From contig NZ_JACHNV010000004.1 of NCBI RefSeq assembly GCF_014199535.1, positions 186,001 through 250,000 on the forward strand: a stretch of 64,000 nt of DNA, read 5' to 3'. The DNA comes from Hymenobacter latericoloratus. GTDB taxonomy: Bacteria; Bacteroidota; Bacteroidia; Cytophagales; Hymenobacteraceae. The notes beneath the pieces were generated by a model, which was not told the origin of the DNA, did not search any database, and saw only the letters and a list, made by a program, of their open reading frames with translations. Both the position numbers and the translations under genes were made by a program. Shown in pieces: positions 24,133 to 32,939 of this stretch (its first letter is position 1; every line of letters starts with the position of its first letter).

Positions 24133-25914
24133 ATGGACATTCGTCGCACCTTCGATATTCTGCCCCAGCTCCAGCAGAAGTACAACAAACCCGATTGTTT
24201 CGCCGCCAAAGTAAACGGCCAGTACACGCCCATCAGCACTGATTCCGTGGTGGAGCAAGTCAACCAGGTAAGCCTGGGCCTGCGGGCGCTAGGCGTCGGG
24301 AAGAATGATAAGGTAGCGTTGATTTCCATGAATCGGCCGGAGTGGATGTTTGCCGATTTCGGGATTGCCCAGCTCGGCGCTACCAGCGTGCCCATGTACC
24401 CCAGCATCACGGTAGAAGACTACAAGTACATCTTCACTGATGCCGGCGTGAAGGCCATCTTCGTGTCCGACAAAAAACTGCTCGATAAAGTCCGCGAAGC
24501 CACTCAGGACCTTAATATTCCCGCTGAGAACATCTTCACTTTCGACAAAGTCGAGGGTGCCCGTCACTTCTCGGAGCTGCTGGAGCTGGGCAAGCAGGGC
24601 AACCCCGCCGACCTGGAGCCCCTGAAAGCCGCCGTGCAGCCCGACGACCTGCTGACCCTGATTTACACCTCCGGCACCACCGGCCAGCCCAAGGGCGTGA
24701 TGCTAACCCACAACAACATCCTGAGTAACTGCCGCAACGCCCAGCGCTTCGTGCCCGTCACGAAGGATGATAAAGCCCTGAGTTTCCTGCCGCTCTGCCA
24801 CATCTTCGAGCGCATGGTGACGCACATCTACCTCATCAACGGCGTGAGCATTTACTACGCCGAGAGCATGGAAACCATTGCCGACAACCTGCGCGAGGTG
24901 CACCCCCAGATTTTTACCACTGTGCCGCGCCTGCTGGAGAAGGTGTACGACAAGATTGTGGCGAAAGGCCACGAGCTGGAAGGCGTGAAGAAACAGCTGT
25001 TCTTCTGGGCTCTGAACCTGGGCCTGAAGTACGACAACCAGAAAGACCACGGCTTCTTCTACAACACCCAGCTGGCCCTGGCCAACAAGCTCATCTTCAG
25101 CAAGTGGCGCGAAGCGTTGGGCGGTAGCCTGCGTTGCATCGTGAGTGGGGGTGGGGCCCTGCAGCCCCGGCTGGCCCGCGTGTTCTGGTCGGCGGGTATT
25201 CCGGTTATGGAGGGCTACGGCCTCACCGAAACCTCGCCGGTAATTGCCGTAGGCGGCTACGAGCGGGAAAACAACATGATTGGCACCGTGGGCCCGGTTA
25301 TCGACAACACGGAGGTGAAAATTGCCCCCGATGGCGAAATCCTGACCCGCTCGGAGTCGGTAATGAAGGGCTACTACAACAAGCCCGAGCTAACGGCCAA
25401 AGAGTTCGATGAGGAAGGCTGGTTCCACACCGGCGACATTGGCGAGATAGTGGAGGGTAGGTTCCTGAAAATCACGGACCGCAAAAAGGAAATGTTCAAA
25501 ACCTCGGGCGGTAAGTACATTGCCCCGCAGGTAATTGAAAGCAAGCTGAAGGAGTCGCCACTGGTGGAGCAGTGCATGGTCGTCGGCGACGGCCAGAAGT
25601 TTCCCTCGGCCCTGGTTATTCCTTCCTTCGATGACCTGAAAGGCTGGTGCAAGCGCAATAACGTGGATTGCAATTGCTCCAATGAGGAGTTGGTGAAAAA
25701 CGAGAAGGTAGTGAAGATGTATGAGGACCTCGTGCACAAGTACAACAGCGGCTTTGCGCAGTGGGAACAGGTCAAAAAGATCCGACTCCTGCCCCAGCTC
25801 TGGACCGTAGAAAGCGGGGAAATGACGCCTACGCTCAAGGTTAAGCGCAAAATCATCACCCAAAACAACCAGGAGCTCATTGAGAGCCTCTATCAGCACG
25901 CCGAGAAGCACTAA
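24133..25914 (+). CDS. fadD: Long-chain acyl-CoA synthetase (AMP-forming)
   Basis: 593 residues from the ATG at 24133 (MDIRRTFDILPQLQQKYNKP). Motifs of AMP-forming ligases: LIYTSGTTGQPKGVMLTHNN (ATP loop), YGLTETSPV, EGWFHTGDIGE and the hinge ITDRKKEMFKTSGGKYIAPQ, with the C-terminal catalytic Lys region TPTLKVKRKII. It activates free fatty acids to acyl-CoA with ATP, feeding the beta-oxidation genes that follow (marR, fadN, fadA, fadE). A terminator separates it from marR, so it forms its own unit. It is close to the FadD/FACS family common in Bacteroidota. Confidence 0.9.
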   Translation: MDIRRTFDILPQLQQKYNKPDCFAAKVNGQYTPISTDSVVEQVNQVSLGLRALGVGKNDKVALISMNRPEWMFADFGIAQLGATSVPMYPSITVEDYKYIFTDAGVKAIFVSDKKLLDKVREATQDLNIPAENIFTFDKVEGARHFSELLELGKQGNPADLEPLKAAVQPDDLLTLIYTSGTTGQPKGVMLTHNNILSNCRNAQRFVPVTKDDKALSFLPLCHIFERMVTHIYLINGVSIYYAESMETIADNLREVHPQIFTTVPRLLEKVYDKIVAKGHELEGVKKQLFFWALNLGLKYDNQKDHGFFYNTQLALANKLIFSKWREALGGSLRCIVSGGGALQPRLARVFWSAGIPVMEGYGLTETSPVIAVGGYERENNMIGTVGPVIDNTEVKIAPDGEILTRSESVMKGYYNKPELTAKEFDEEGWFHTGDIGEIVEGRFLKITDRKKEMFKTSGGKYIAPQVIESKLKESPLVEQCMVVGDGQKFPSALVIPSFDDLKGWCKRNNVDCNCSNEELVKNEKVVKMYEDLVHKYNSGFAQWEQVKKIRLLPQLWTVESGEMTPTLKVKRKIITQNNQELIESLYQHAEKH

Positions 25915-25937
25915 CCCCGCCGCGACGTTGCAGTACG

Positions 25938-25982
25938 AACAGCCCTGGTTGCTTCCCGCGGAAGTAGCCGGGGCTGTTTTGT
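25938..25982 (+). terminator. Terminator after fadD
   Basis: AACAGCCC (25938-25945) pairs with GGGCTGTT (25971-25978), with additional inner pairing, followed by TTGT. Confidence 0.7.
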
Positions 25983-26053
25983 GCCGGTAAAGGGGTAGTC
26001 GGGAGGGTGCCGCTGCGGCGGAAAAGCCAAACTTTTTTTAGGGAACTTAGTAT

Positions 26054-26079
26054 GCAAGCATAACATATTTCTGTATGTT
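26054..26079. promoter_or_regulatory. Probable MarR operator upstream of marR
   Basis: Contains AACATA-N6-TATGTT, an 18-nt inverted repeat (26062-26079), and matches 24 of 26 positions with a site at 31017-31042 upstream of fadE. It overlaps a -7-like box (TATGTTTA, 26074-26081) and ends 23 nt before the marR ATG, as expected for an autoregulatory repressor site. Confidence 0.7.
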
Positions 26080-26102
26080 TACCGGACTTGCAGTTCCTAC
26101 CC

Positions 26103-26579
26103 ATGACACCCGAAGAAACCGTCGATTATAACATTAAAGTTGCCTGGCACGCCATTTCGCGCATGTACAATACGCAGGCGGCCAAGCACGACATCACCAC
26201 GAGCATTGGCTTCGTGCTGCTGAACATCGACCAGGAAAACGGAACGCCCGCCACCAAGATAGCGCCTTTGCTGGGCCTGGAAACCCGCTCCCTCACCCGA
26301 ATTTTGCGGTCCATGGAAGAGAAAGGCCTGATCTATAAACAGGCTGATACCCAGGACAAACGGTCGGTGCGCATTTTCCTGACTGAGGAAGGGCTGCAGA
26401 AAAAGGAAATTTCCCGCCAGACGGTGCGCCATTTCAACCAGAAGGTACGCGAAAAAATCCCGCAGCCTCAGCTCGACGTGTTCTTTAAGGTAGTTAGCCA
26501 GATTACGGGTATGATTGAGGGCAAAGTGCTCTTCGACGATTTCAAATTGAAGCCCCTGCGCTCCGAGTCGCCGGCCTAG
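26103..26579 (+). CDS. MarR-family transcriptional regulator
   Basis: 158 residues from the ATG at 26103 (MTPEETVDYNIKVAWHAISR). A winged helix-turn-helix fills about residues 30-105: recognition region TKIAPLLGLETRSLTRILRS, then the wing with MEEKGLIYKQADTQDKRSVR, which contains the conserved D-x-R-S motif. Such dimers bind palindromes and respond to small ligands. Given its place between fadD and fadN, and a near-identical palindrome before marR and fadE, it is likely the local regulator of fatty-acid degradation, with acyl-CoA or a fatty acid as a plausible inducer (inference). Confidence 0.88.
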   Translation: MTPEETVDYNIKVAWHAISRMYNTQAAKHDITTSIGFVLLNIDQENGTPATKIAPLLGLETRSLTRILRSMEEKGLIYKQADTQDKRSVRIFLTEEGLQKKEISRQTVRHFNQKVREKIPQPQLDVFFKVVSQITGMIEGKVLFDDFKLKPLRSESPA

Positions 26580-26734
26580 CCGGGGGATTGGAGCGTTTTG
26601 CTTGTCAGGCCGGAAGAAGCCTTCGTGTTTCCATGAATTCGGCATGACGAGTAAGTTGATAAGTAAGCTGGCGGTAATCTGCTGACAGCCAACCGTGTTT
26701 CTTTCATCTCTCACCCACTCATTCCTCCCCAAGA

Positions 26735-29143
26735 ATGAATCGTACCATCAAAAAAGTAGCCGTACTGGGTTCCGGTGTGATGGGCTCGCGCATTGCGTGC
26801 CACTTCGCCAACATCGGGGTACAAGTGCTGCTGCTCGACATCGCGCCGAAAGAGTTGCTACCCGCCGAAGAAGCCAAAGGCCTGAAGCTGGACAACCCCG
26901 CGGTAAAAAACCGCATCGTGAACAGCTCGTTGCAGGCGGCCGTGGCGGCCAACCCCTCGCCGCTCTATCGCAAAGCCGACGCCAGCCGCATCAAAACCGG
27001 CAACTTCGACGACAACCTCAAGGACATTGCCGGCTGTGACTGGACGATAGAGGTAGTAGTAGAGCGCCTCGATATCAAAAAGAGCCTGTTTGAGCGCGTG
27101 GAGCAATACCGCAAGCCCGGCACGCTCATCACGAGCAACACCAGCGGCATCCCGATTCATATGATGACGGAAGGCCGCTCCGACGACTTCAAGAAATACT
27201 TCTGCGGCACGCACTTCTTCAACCCGCCGCGCTACCTGAAGCTGCTCGAAATCATTCCGAGCCCGGACACGGACCAGTTGGTGGTGGATTTCCTGATGCA
27301 CTACGGCGACCTGTACCTGGGCAAGACCACCGTACTGGCCAAAGACACGCCCGCCTTCATTGCCAACCGCGTGGGCATTTTCGCCATCATGGACGTGGTG
27401 CAGGTGATGAGCCAGCTCGGCCTCTCGGTAGAGGAAGTGGACAAGCTGACGGGCCCGGTTATCGGCCACGCCAAGTCGGCTACCTTCCGCACTTCCGACG
27501 TGGTAGGCCTGGATACGATGATCAACGTAGCCAACGGCCTCGCCCAGAACCTGCCGAACGACGAAGCCAAGGCCGTGTTTCAGCTGCCCGACTTCATCAA
27601 GAAGATGGCGGAGAACAAGTGGCTGGGCGACAAAACCGGCCAGGGCTTCTATAAAAAGGTAAAAGGCGAAGGCGGCAAGTCGGAAATTCAGGCGCTTGAC
27701 CTGAACACGCTGGAGTACAAGCCCAGCGCCAAGGTGAAGTTTGCCACCCTGGAAACCACCAAGCCCATCGAGAAGCTGGCCGACCGTTTCAAGGTGCTGG
27801 TAGCCGGCAAAGACAAAGCCGCGGATTTCTACCGCAAGACCTTCGCGGGCCTCTTCGCCTACGTAAGCAACCGGATTCCGGAAATCACCGACTCGCTCTA
27901 CAAGATTGACGACGCCCTGCGCGCCGGCTTCGGCTGGGAGATGGGTCCGTTTGAAACCTGGGATGCCTTGGGCGTTCAGAAAGGGCTGGAGCTAGCGCAG
28001 GCCGAAGGCAAAACCGTGGCCCCGTGGGTGCAGGAAATGCTGGCGGCCGGCAACGCTACCTTCTATAAGGTGAGCGAGCAGGGCGTGAAGCAGTTCTACG
28101 ACATCGAGAGCAAGGCCTACAAGGCCATTCCGGGCGTCGAGAACTTCATCATCCTCGATAACCTGCGCGCCACGGGCAAAGTAGTGTGGAAAAACGCCGG
28201 TGCTTCGGTACTCGACCTCGGCGACGGTATTCTGAACGTGGAGTTCCACAGCAAGATGAACGCGCTGGGCTCCGACGTAATTCAGGGCTTGCTGAAAGGC
28301 GTGGAACTGGCCGAAAAGGACTTCCGCGGTCTGGTAGTCGGCAACGACGCCCCGAACTTCTCCGCGGGCGCCAACCTGGGTCTGGTGTACATGTTCGCGC
28401 TGGATCAGGAGTACGACGAGCTGAACCTGATGATTGCCCAGTTCCAGCAGGCCATGATGCGCATGCGCTACAGCAGCATTCCGGTGGTAGGCGCTCCGCA
28501 TGGCCTGGCCTTGGGCGGCGGCTGCGAGCTGAACCTGCACTGCGACCGGGTAGTAGCGGCTGCCGAAACCTACATGGGCCTCGTGGAATTCGGCGTAGGC
28601 CTGATTCCGGGCGGCGGCGGCACCAAGGAAATGACCCTGCGTACCGCAGCCAAGTACGAAGAAGGCGAGCCCGAGTACAACCTGCTCCGCAACACCTTCA
28701 TGACCATCAGCACCGCCAAAGTTTCGACTTCGGCGGCTGAGGCTTTCGATTTGGGCTTCCTGCGCCGCGGCGACGAGGTAGTGGTAAACAGCAACCGCGT
28801 GATTGCGCAAGCCAAAGCTGCTGCCATCGAGCTGGCCGAAGATGGCTACACCCAGCCGGTGCAGAAAACCAACATCAAGGTGCAGGGCAAAGGCGCCCTG
28901 GGCATGTTCCTGACCGGCGTGCACGCCATGAAGGAAGGCCGCTACATCTCCGACCACGACGTGAAGATTGCCAACAAACTGGCCTACATCATGTGCGGCG
29001 GCGACCTGAGCAGCCCCACCGAAGTATCGGAGCAGTACCTGCTGGACCTGGAGCGCGAAGCTTTCCTTTCGCTGACCGGCGAGCGGAAAACGCTGGAGCG
29101 GATTCAGAGCATCCTGACCACCGGCAAACCGCTGCGGAACTAA
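26735..29143 (+). CDS. fadN: Bifunctional 3-hydroxyacyl-CoA dehydrogenase/enoyl-CoA hydratase
   Basis: 802 residues. The N-terminal half is the NAD-dependent dehydrogenase (GSGVMGSRIACHFANIGV, catalytic His-containing GTHFFNPPRYLKLLEII, C-terminal 3HCDH domain near FGWEMGPFETWDALG). The C-terminal half is the crotonase-fold hydratase (FSAGANLGLV, LGGGCELNLHCDRVV, GLVEFGVGLIPGGGG). This order is the reverse of E. coli FadB and matches B. subtilis FadN, whose operon partners FadA and FadE also occur here. It performs the second and third steps of beta-oxidation. There is a 155-nt gap after marR and a 154-nt inverted repeat after the gene. Confidence 0.92.
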   Translation: MNRTIKKVAVLGSGVMGSRIACHFANIGVQVLLLDIAPKELLPAEEAKGLKLDNPAVKNRIVNSSLQAAVAANPSPLYRKADASRIKTGNFDDNLKDIAGCDWTIEVVVERLDIKKSLFERVEQYRKPGTLITSNTSGIPIHMMTEGRSDDFKKYFCGTHFFNPPRYLKLLEIIPSPDTDQLVVDFLMHYGDLYLGKTTVLAKDTPAFIANRVGIFAIMDVVQVMSQLGLSVEEVDKLTGPVIGHAKSATFRTSDVVGLDTMINVANGLAQNLPNDEAKAVFQLPDFIKKMAENKWLGDKTGQGFYKKVKGEGGKSEIQALDLNTLEYKPSAKVKFATLETTKPIEKLADRFKVLVAGKDKAADFYRKTFAGLFAYVSNRIPEITDSLYKIDDALRAGFGWEMGPFETWDALGVQKGLELAQAEGKTVAPWVQEMLAAGNATFYKVSEQGVKQFYDIESKAYKAIPGVENFIILDNLRATGKVVWKNAGASVLDLGDGILNVEFHSKMNALGSDVIQGLLKGVELAEKDFRGLVVGNDAPNFSAGANLGLVYMFALDQEYDELNLMIAQFQQAMMRMRYSSIPVVGAPHGLALGGGCELNLHCDRVVAAAETYMGLVEFGVGLIPGGGGTKEMTLRTAAKYEEGEPEYNLLRNTFMTISTAKVSTSAAEAFDLGFLRRGDEVVVNSNRVIAQAKAAAIELAEDGYTQPVQKTNIKVQGKGALGMFLTGVHAMKEGRYISDHDVKIANKLAYIMCGGDLSSPTEVSEQYLLDLEREAFLSLTGERKTLERIQSILTTGKPLRN

Positions 29144-29150
29144 CAACGGG

Positions 29151-29304
29151 CGCCTCACCCCCTAGCCCCCTCTCCGAAAAAGGAGAGGGGGAATTAGCCC
29201 TAGAAAAACTAGATTTTAGTCTAGTGCTGCCCCTCATAGCAGAACAGAAACTAGCTTCTAGTTCCCCCCTCTCCTTTTCGGAGAGGGGGCTAGGGGGTGA
29301 GGCG
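29151..29304. repeat. Nested inverted repeat between fadN and fadA
   Basis: Left arm 29151-29193 and right arm 29262-29304 are near-perfect reverse complements (about 43 nt each). Each arm is itself a small hairpin (TCTCCG-A/T run-GGAGA) and carries a CCCCCTAGCCCCCTCTCC core. The centre has several CTAG words. It fills almost the whole gap. It looks like a dispersed palindromic repeat (REP/MITE-like) rather than a simple terminator. Confidence 0.8.
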
Positions 29305-29342
29305 ACTAGAGCTACCCACTACTTTCTTCAAGACTCACTACA

Positions 29343-30521
29343 ATGAATGCATATATCGTAGCTGGTTACCGCACGGCCGTGGGCAAAGCCACCCGCGGCG
29401 GTTTCCGCTTCACCCGCCCCGATGACCTCGCCGCCGACGTCATTAAGCACCTGGTAGCCTCCGTGCCCGCCCTCGACCCCACGCGCATCGACGACGTGAT
29501 GGTGGGTAACGCGGTGCCGGAAGCCGAGCAAGGCCTGCAAATGGGCCGCCTGATTTCCCTGCTGGCCCTGCCCATAAACGTATCGGGCCTCATCGTGAAC
29601 CGCTACTGCGGCTCCGGCGTGGAAACCATTGCCATGGCCGCCAGCAAAATCACGGCCGGCATGGCCGACTGTATTGTGGCCGGGGGCACCGAAAGCATGA
29701 GCATGGTGCCCACCGTCGGCTGGAAAACGGTGCCCAACTACAAGCTCGCCCAGCAGCACCCCGACTACTACCTCGGCATGGGCCTCACGGCCGAAGCCGT
29801 AGCCCAGGACTACAAAGTATCCCGCGAGGACCAGGACCAGTTTGCTTACAACTCGCACCAGAAGGCCATCAAGGCCATTCAGGAAGGCAAGTTTAAGGAG
29901 CAGATTGTGCCCATCACGGTAGAGGAAACCTACCTCGACCAGGCCACCGGCAAGAAGAAAAACCGCTCTTACGTAGTCGATACCGACGAGGGGCCCCGCG
30001 CCGACACTTCCCTGGAAGCCTTGGCCAAGCTGAAGCCCGTATTCGCCGCCAACGGCTCGGTGACGGCTGGTAACTCTTCCCAGACTTCCGATGGTGCCGC
30101 TTTCGTGCTGGTAATGTCGGAGCGTATGGTGAAGGAGCTGAACCTGGAGCCCATTGCCCGCATGATTACCTACGCCACCGAAGGCATCGACCCGCGCATT
30201 ATGGGCATGGGTCCCATTAAAGCCATTCCGAAGGCGCTGCGCCAGGCGGGCATGAAACTCCAGGACATCGACCTGATTGAGCTGAACGAAGCCTTTGCCT
30301 CCCAGTCTATTGCCATTGTGCGCGAGCTGGACATCGACGAAAGCAAGCTGAACGTGAATGGCGGCGCCATTGCGCTAGGCCACCCGCTGGGTTGCTCGGG
30401 TGCCAAGCTCAGCATTCAGCTTTTCCACGAGCTGCGCGCGCGGGGCCAGAAGTACGGCATGGTAACCGCCTGCGTGGGCGGCGGCCAGGGCGTAGCCGGC
30501 ATCTACGAGTTGCTGAAGTAA
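29343..30521 (+). CDS. fadA: Acetyl-CoA C-acyltransferase (3-ketoacyl-CoA thiolase)
   Basis: 392 residues. It cleaves 3-ketoacyl-CoA with CoA in the last beta-oxidation step. The acyl-accepting Cys is in [23 protein letters not shown] follows; the catalytic His residues sit in ELNEAFASQ and [18 protein letters not shown]; the second catalytic Cys is in [10 protein letters not shown]. All key residues are present. It follows fadN with a repeat-filled 199-nt gap, so it may be read through or have its own start signal. It corresponds to the FadA of the FadN-FadA-FadE set. Confidence 0.94.
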   Translation: MNAYIVAGYRTAVGKATRGGFRFTRPDDLAADVIKHLVASVPALDPTRIDDVMVGNAVPEAEQGLQMGRLISLLALPINVSGLIVNRYCGSGVETIAMAASKITAGMADCIVAGGTESMSMVPTVGWKTVPNYKLAQQHPDYYLGMGLTAEAVAQDYKVSREDQDQFAYNSHQKAIKAIQEGKFKEQIVPITVEETYLDQATGKKKNRSYVVDTDEGPRADTSLEALAKLKPVFAANGSVTAGNSSQTSDGAAFVLVMSERMVKELNLEPIARMITYATEGIDPRIMGMGPIKAIPKALRQAGMKLQDIDLIELNEAFASQSIAIVRELDIDESKLNVNGGAIALGHPLGCSGAKLSIQLFHELRARGQKYGMVTACVGGGQGVAGIYELLK

Positions 30522-30534
30522 GCAGGGGTAGGAA

Positions 30535-30625
30535 CAGGCTTCAGTTCGGGTCATAGGTTGCTCTGGATGCGTGGCAGCGTTTCCAACGGAAAACTCACCT
30601 GATCTGTGGCACGGACTGAAGCCTG
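30535..30625. repeat. Inverted pair of diverged repeats after fadA
   Basis: CAGGCTTCAGT (30535-30545) is the exact complement of ACTGAAGCCTG (30615-30625), and similarity extends another dozen bases on the inner side of each arm. There is no poly-T tract. It resembles a decayed palindromic repeat. Confidence 0.45.
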
Positions 30626-30648
30626 CTTCTCCCTTGTCTTTACACACC

Positions 30649-30966
30649 ATGAAGAAGCGCCTGCGCAAAAAGAAGCATCTGGCTGAGTTCAAGGAATTCG
30701 GTTGGTACGTGGACTACCAGTTCGAGAGCGTAAGCGAGGAAGCCGATTTTGCTTTCTGGGATATGCTGATAGAAGAGGTAGAAGCCCTTGGGCTGATGAT
30801 AGGGGGTAGCACCACTTCCTTTTTCGCCCACCCTGCCAGTCGTGTACCAGAAGCTACGACCCAGTATCGGCAACAGCAGCTTCATCAGTGGCTTACGCGA
30901 CAGTTGGGGGTAGGCGCCGTAACCAGTTCCCCCTTGACGGATGCCTGGTACGGCCCGTTCCAATAA
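30649..30966 (+). CDS. YggL-like (DUF469) 50S ribosome-binding family protein
   Basis: 105 residues from the ATG at 30649. The N-terminus MKKRLRKKKHLAEFKEFGWY and the following VDYQFESVSEEADFAFWDML match the small basic-to-acidic YggL/DUF469 fold, whose E. coli member associates with the 50S subunit. The end (TSSPLTDAWYGPFQ) is also family-like. It sits between fadA and fadE without any obvious metabolic link. It has its own terminator and is flanked by a repeat, so it looks like an insertion into a fadNAE arrangement. Confidence 0.75.
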   Translation: MKKRLRKKKHLAEFKEFGWYVDYQFESVSEEADFAFWDMLIEEVEALGLMIGGSTTSFFAHPASRVPEATTQYRQQQLHQWLTRQLGVGAVTSSPLTDAWYGPFQ

Positions 30967-30967
30967 G

Positions 30968-31006
30968 CTGAAAAGAAAATCCCCTGACGCGGGGTTTTCT
31001 TTTCAG
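30968..31006 (+). terminator. Terminator after the yggL-like gene
   Basis: CTGAAAAGAAAA-T-CCCC and its complement GGGGTTTTCTTTTCAG, 5-nt loop, one bulge, with T4 runs in the right arm. Confidence 0.8.
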
Positions 31007-31016
31007 GAATTAGTCG

Positions 31017-31042
31017 GCAAGCATAACATATTTTTGTATATT
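31017..31042. promoter_or_regulatory. Probable MarR operator upstream of fadE
   Basis: Matches 24 of 26 positions of the site before marR (26054-26079). The palindrome is AACATA-N6-TATATT, slightly imperfect. It overlaps a -7-like TATATTTC and lies 108 nt before the fadE ATG. Confidence 0.68.
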
Positions 31043-31150
31043 TCGGTACAAATAAACTGCAGGCTCACGGCGCTGTAATAGTAGGTAAGCCGAGTAGTTT
31101 GCTCTCTCTTTTCGACTTCGAATTTTCCCAATCCAACATCTCACCCGGTC

Positions 31151-32938
31151 ATGGAAGTAACCAATAAGCTTGTGAAAGGCGGCGAGTTCATCATTAAAGA
31201 AACCGCTGCGCAGGACGTATTTACCCCCGCCGATTTTTCGGAGGAGCAGAACATGATGCACCAGACGGCTCTGGACTTCGTGGAGAAGGAGGTACAGCCC
31301 CTGCTGGAGCGTCTTGATAACCATGAAGAAGGCCTGATGCGTAACCTCATGGAAAAGGCTGGTGAGCTGGGCCTGTTCGGGGTAAGCATTCCGGAGCAGT
31401 ACGGCGGGCTGGATATGGACTTCACTACCTCCCTGCGTGTAACCGAAGGGGTAGGCGGCGGCCACTCGTTCCCAGTTGCCTTTGCGGCGCACACGGGTAT
31501 TGCCATGCTGCCCATTCTGTACTTCGGCAACGAGGAGCAGAAAGCCAAGTACCTGCCCGGCCTGACCAGCGGTGAGCTGATGGGCGCCTACTGCCTCACG
31601 GAGCCCGGCTCCGGCTCCGATGCCCTGGGCGCCAAAACCAAAGCCATCCTGACCGAAGACGGCGAGCATTACGTGCTGAACGGGCAGAAAATGTGGATCA
31701 CGAACGGTGGTTTCGCCGACGTGTTCATTGTGTTTGCGCAGGTAGATGGCGACAAGTTCACGGGCTTTATCGTGGAGAAAAATACGCCCGGCCTGAGCCT
31801 CGGCAACGAGGAGCACAAGATGGGTATCAAGGGTTCCTCCACGCGCCAGGTATTCCTCTCCGACGTGAAAGTGCCGAAGTCGGCGGTGCTGGGCGAGATT
31901 GGCAAAGGTCACCTCATTGCCTTCAACATCCTGAATATCGGCCGCATTAAGCTGGCCGCTGCCTGTCTGGGCGCCACCAAAATGGCGGCTACCCTGAGCG
32001 TGAAATACGCCAACGAGCGGGTGCAGTTCAAGCTGCCTATCAGCAAGTTTGGCGCCATCAAGTACAAGCTGGCCCAGCAGGCCGTGCGCATTTACGCCGT
32101 GGAATCGGCTATTTATCGCGCCGGTATGGACATTGCCCGCATGGAGCAGGAGCTGCTAGCCAAAGGCCAAAGCCACAACGAAGCCCTGCTGGGCGCCGCC
32201 CGCGAATTTGCCGTGGAGTGCGCCATTCTCAAAGTAGAAGGCTCGGAAGTTCTTGATTACGTGGTAGATGAAGGCGTGCAGGTGTACGGTGGTTACGGCT
32301 TCTCGGCCGACTACCCCATGGACCGCGCTTATCGGGATTCGCGCATCAACCGCATTTTCGAGGGCACCAACGAAATCAACCGCATGCTGGCCGTGGACAT
32401 GATCCTGAAAAAGGCCATGAAAGGCGAGTTGGACCTGATGGGTCCGGCCCAGGCCGTGCAGCAGGAGCTGATGGCTATTCCGGATTTCAACGTGGAAGAG
32501 GAAACCGGCCTGTTCGCCGCCGAGAAAAAGACCATTGCCAAGCTGAAGAAGGCCATCCTGATGGTAGCCGGCACGGCGGTACAGAAGTACATGAACTCCC
32601 TGGCCAAAGAGCAGGAAGTACTCATGAACATCGCCGATATGGCCATCAAGGTGTACACCGCTGAAAGCGTGCTGCTGCGCGTAGAAAAGGAAGCCGGCGT
32701 GAAAGGTGAGGAGGCTCTGGCCGCCCAAATCGACATTGCCCGCGTGTACCTCTCCGACACCGTGGACCAAGTGCAGAAGTTTGGTAAAGACGCTATTGCC
32801 TCCATGACCGAAGGCGACGAGCAGCGCCTGCTGGCTATGGGCCTGAAGCGCTTCACCAAAGCTGACCTCTACAACGCCAAAGACGCCCGCCGCCGCATTG
32901 CCGACGTGCTGATTGCCGCCAACGAATACGCTTTCTAA
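31151..32938 (+). CDS. fadE: Acyl-CoA dehydrogenase, FadE/VLCAD type
   Basis: 595 residues, the long form with about 190 extra C-terminal residues, as in B. subtilis FadE and mitochondrial VLCAD. Core motifs: AYCLTEPGSGSDA (FAD/substrate site), NGQKMWITNGG, the QVYGGYGFSADYPMDRAYRD segment and RIFEGTNEINRML with the catalytic Glu. It oxidises acyl-CoA to trans-2-enoyl-CoA, the first beta-oxidation step, passing electrons to ETF. The helical C-terminal domain (about 420-595) in VLCAD aids membrane association. Regulation by the MarR protein is suggested by the upstream palindrome. Confidence 0.93.
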   Translation: MEVTNKLVKGGEFIIKETAAQDVFTPADFSEEQNMMHQTALDFVEKEVQPLLERLDNHEEGLMRNLMEKAGELGLFGVSIPEQYGGLDMDFTTSLRVTEGVGGGHSFPVAFAAHTGIAMLPILYFGNEEQKAKYLPGLTSGELMGAYCLTEPGSGSDALGAKTKAILTEDGEHYVLNGQKMWITNGGFADVFIVFAQVDGDKFTGFIVEKNTPGLSLGNEEHKMGIKGSSTRQVFLSDVKVPKSAVLGEIGKGHLIAFNILNIGRIKLAAACLGATKMAATLSVKYANERVQFKLPISKFGAIKYKLAQQAVRIYAVESAIYRAGMDIARMEQELLAKGQSHNEALLGAAREFAVECAILKVEGSEVLDYVVDEGVQVYGGYGFSADYPMDRAYRDSRINRIFEGTNEINRMLAVDMILKKAMKGELDLMGPAQAVQQELMAIPDFNVEEETGLFAAEKKTIAKLKKAILMVAGTAVQKYMNSLAKEQEVLMNIADMAIKVYTAESVLLRVEKEAGVKGEEALAAQIDIARVYLSDTVDQVQKFGKDAIASMTEGDEQRLLAMGLKRFTKADLYNAKDARRRIADVLIAANEYAF

Positions 32939-32939
32939 A

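Noticed and set aside
27992..29158. 388-codon open frame antisense to fadN
   Set aside because: Shadow of the FadN coding sequence; composition (His/Val/Gly/Gln-rich) is typical of antisense frames.
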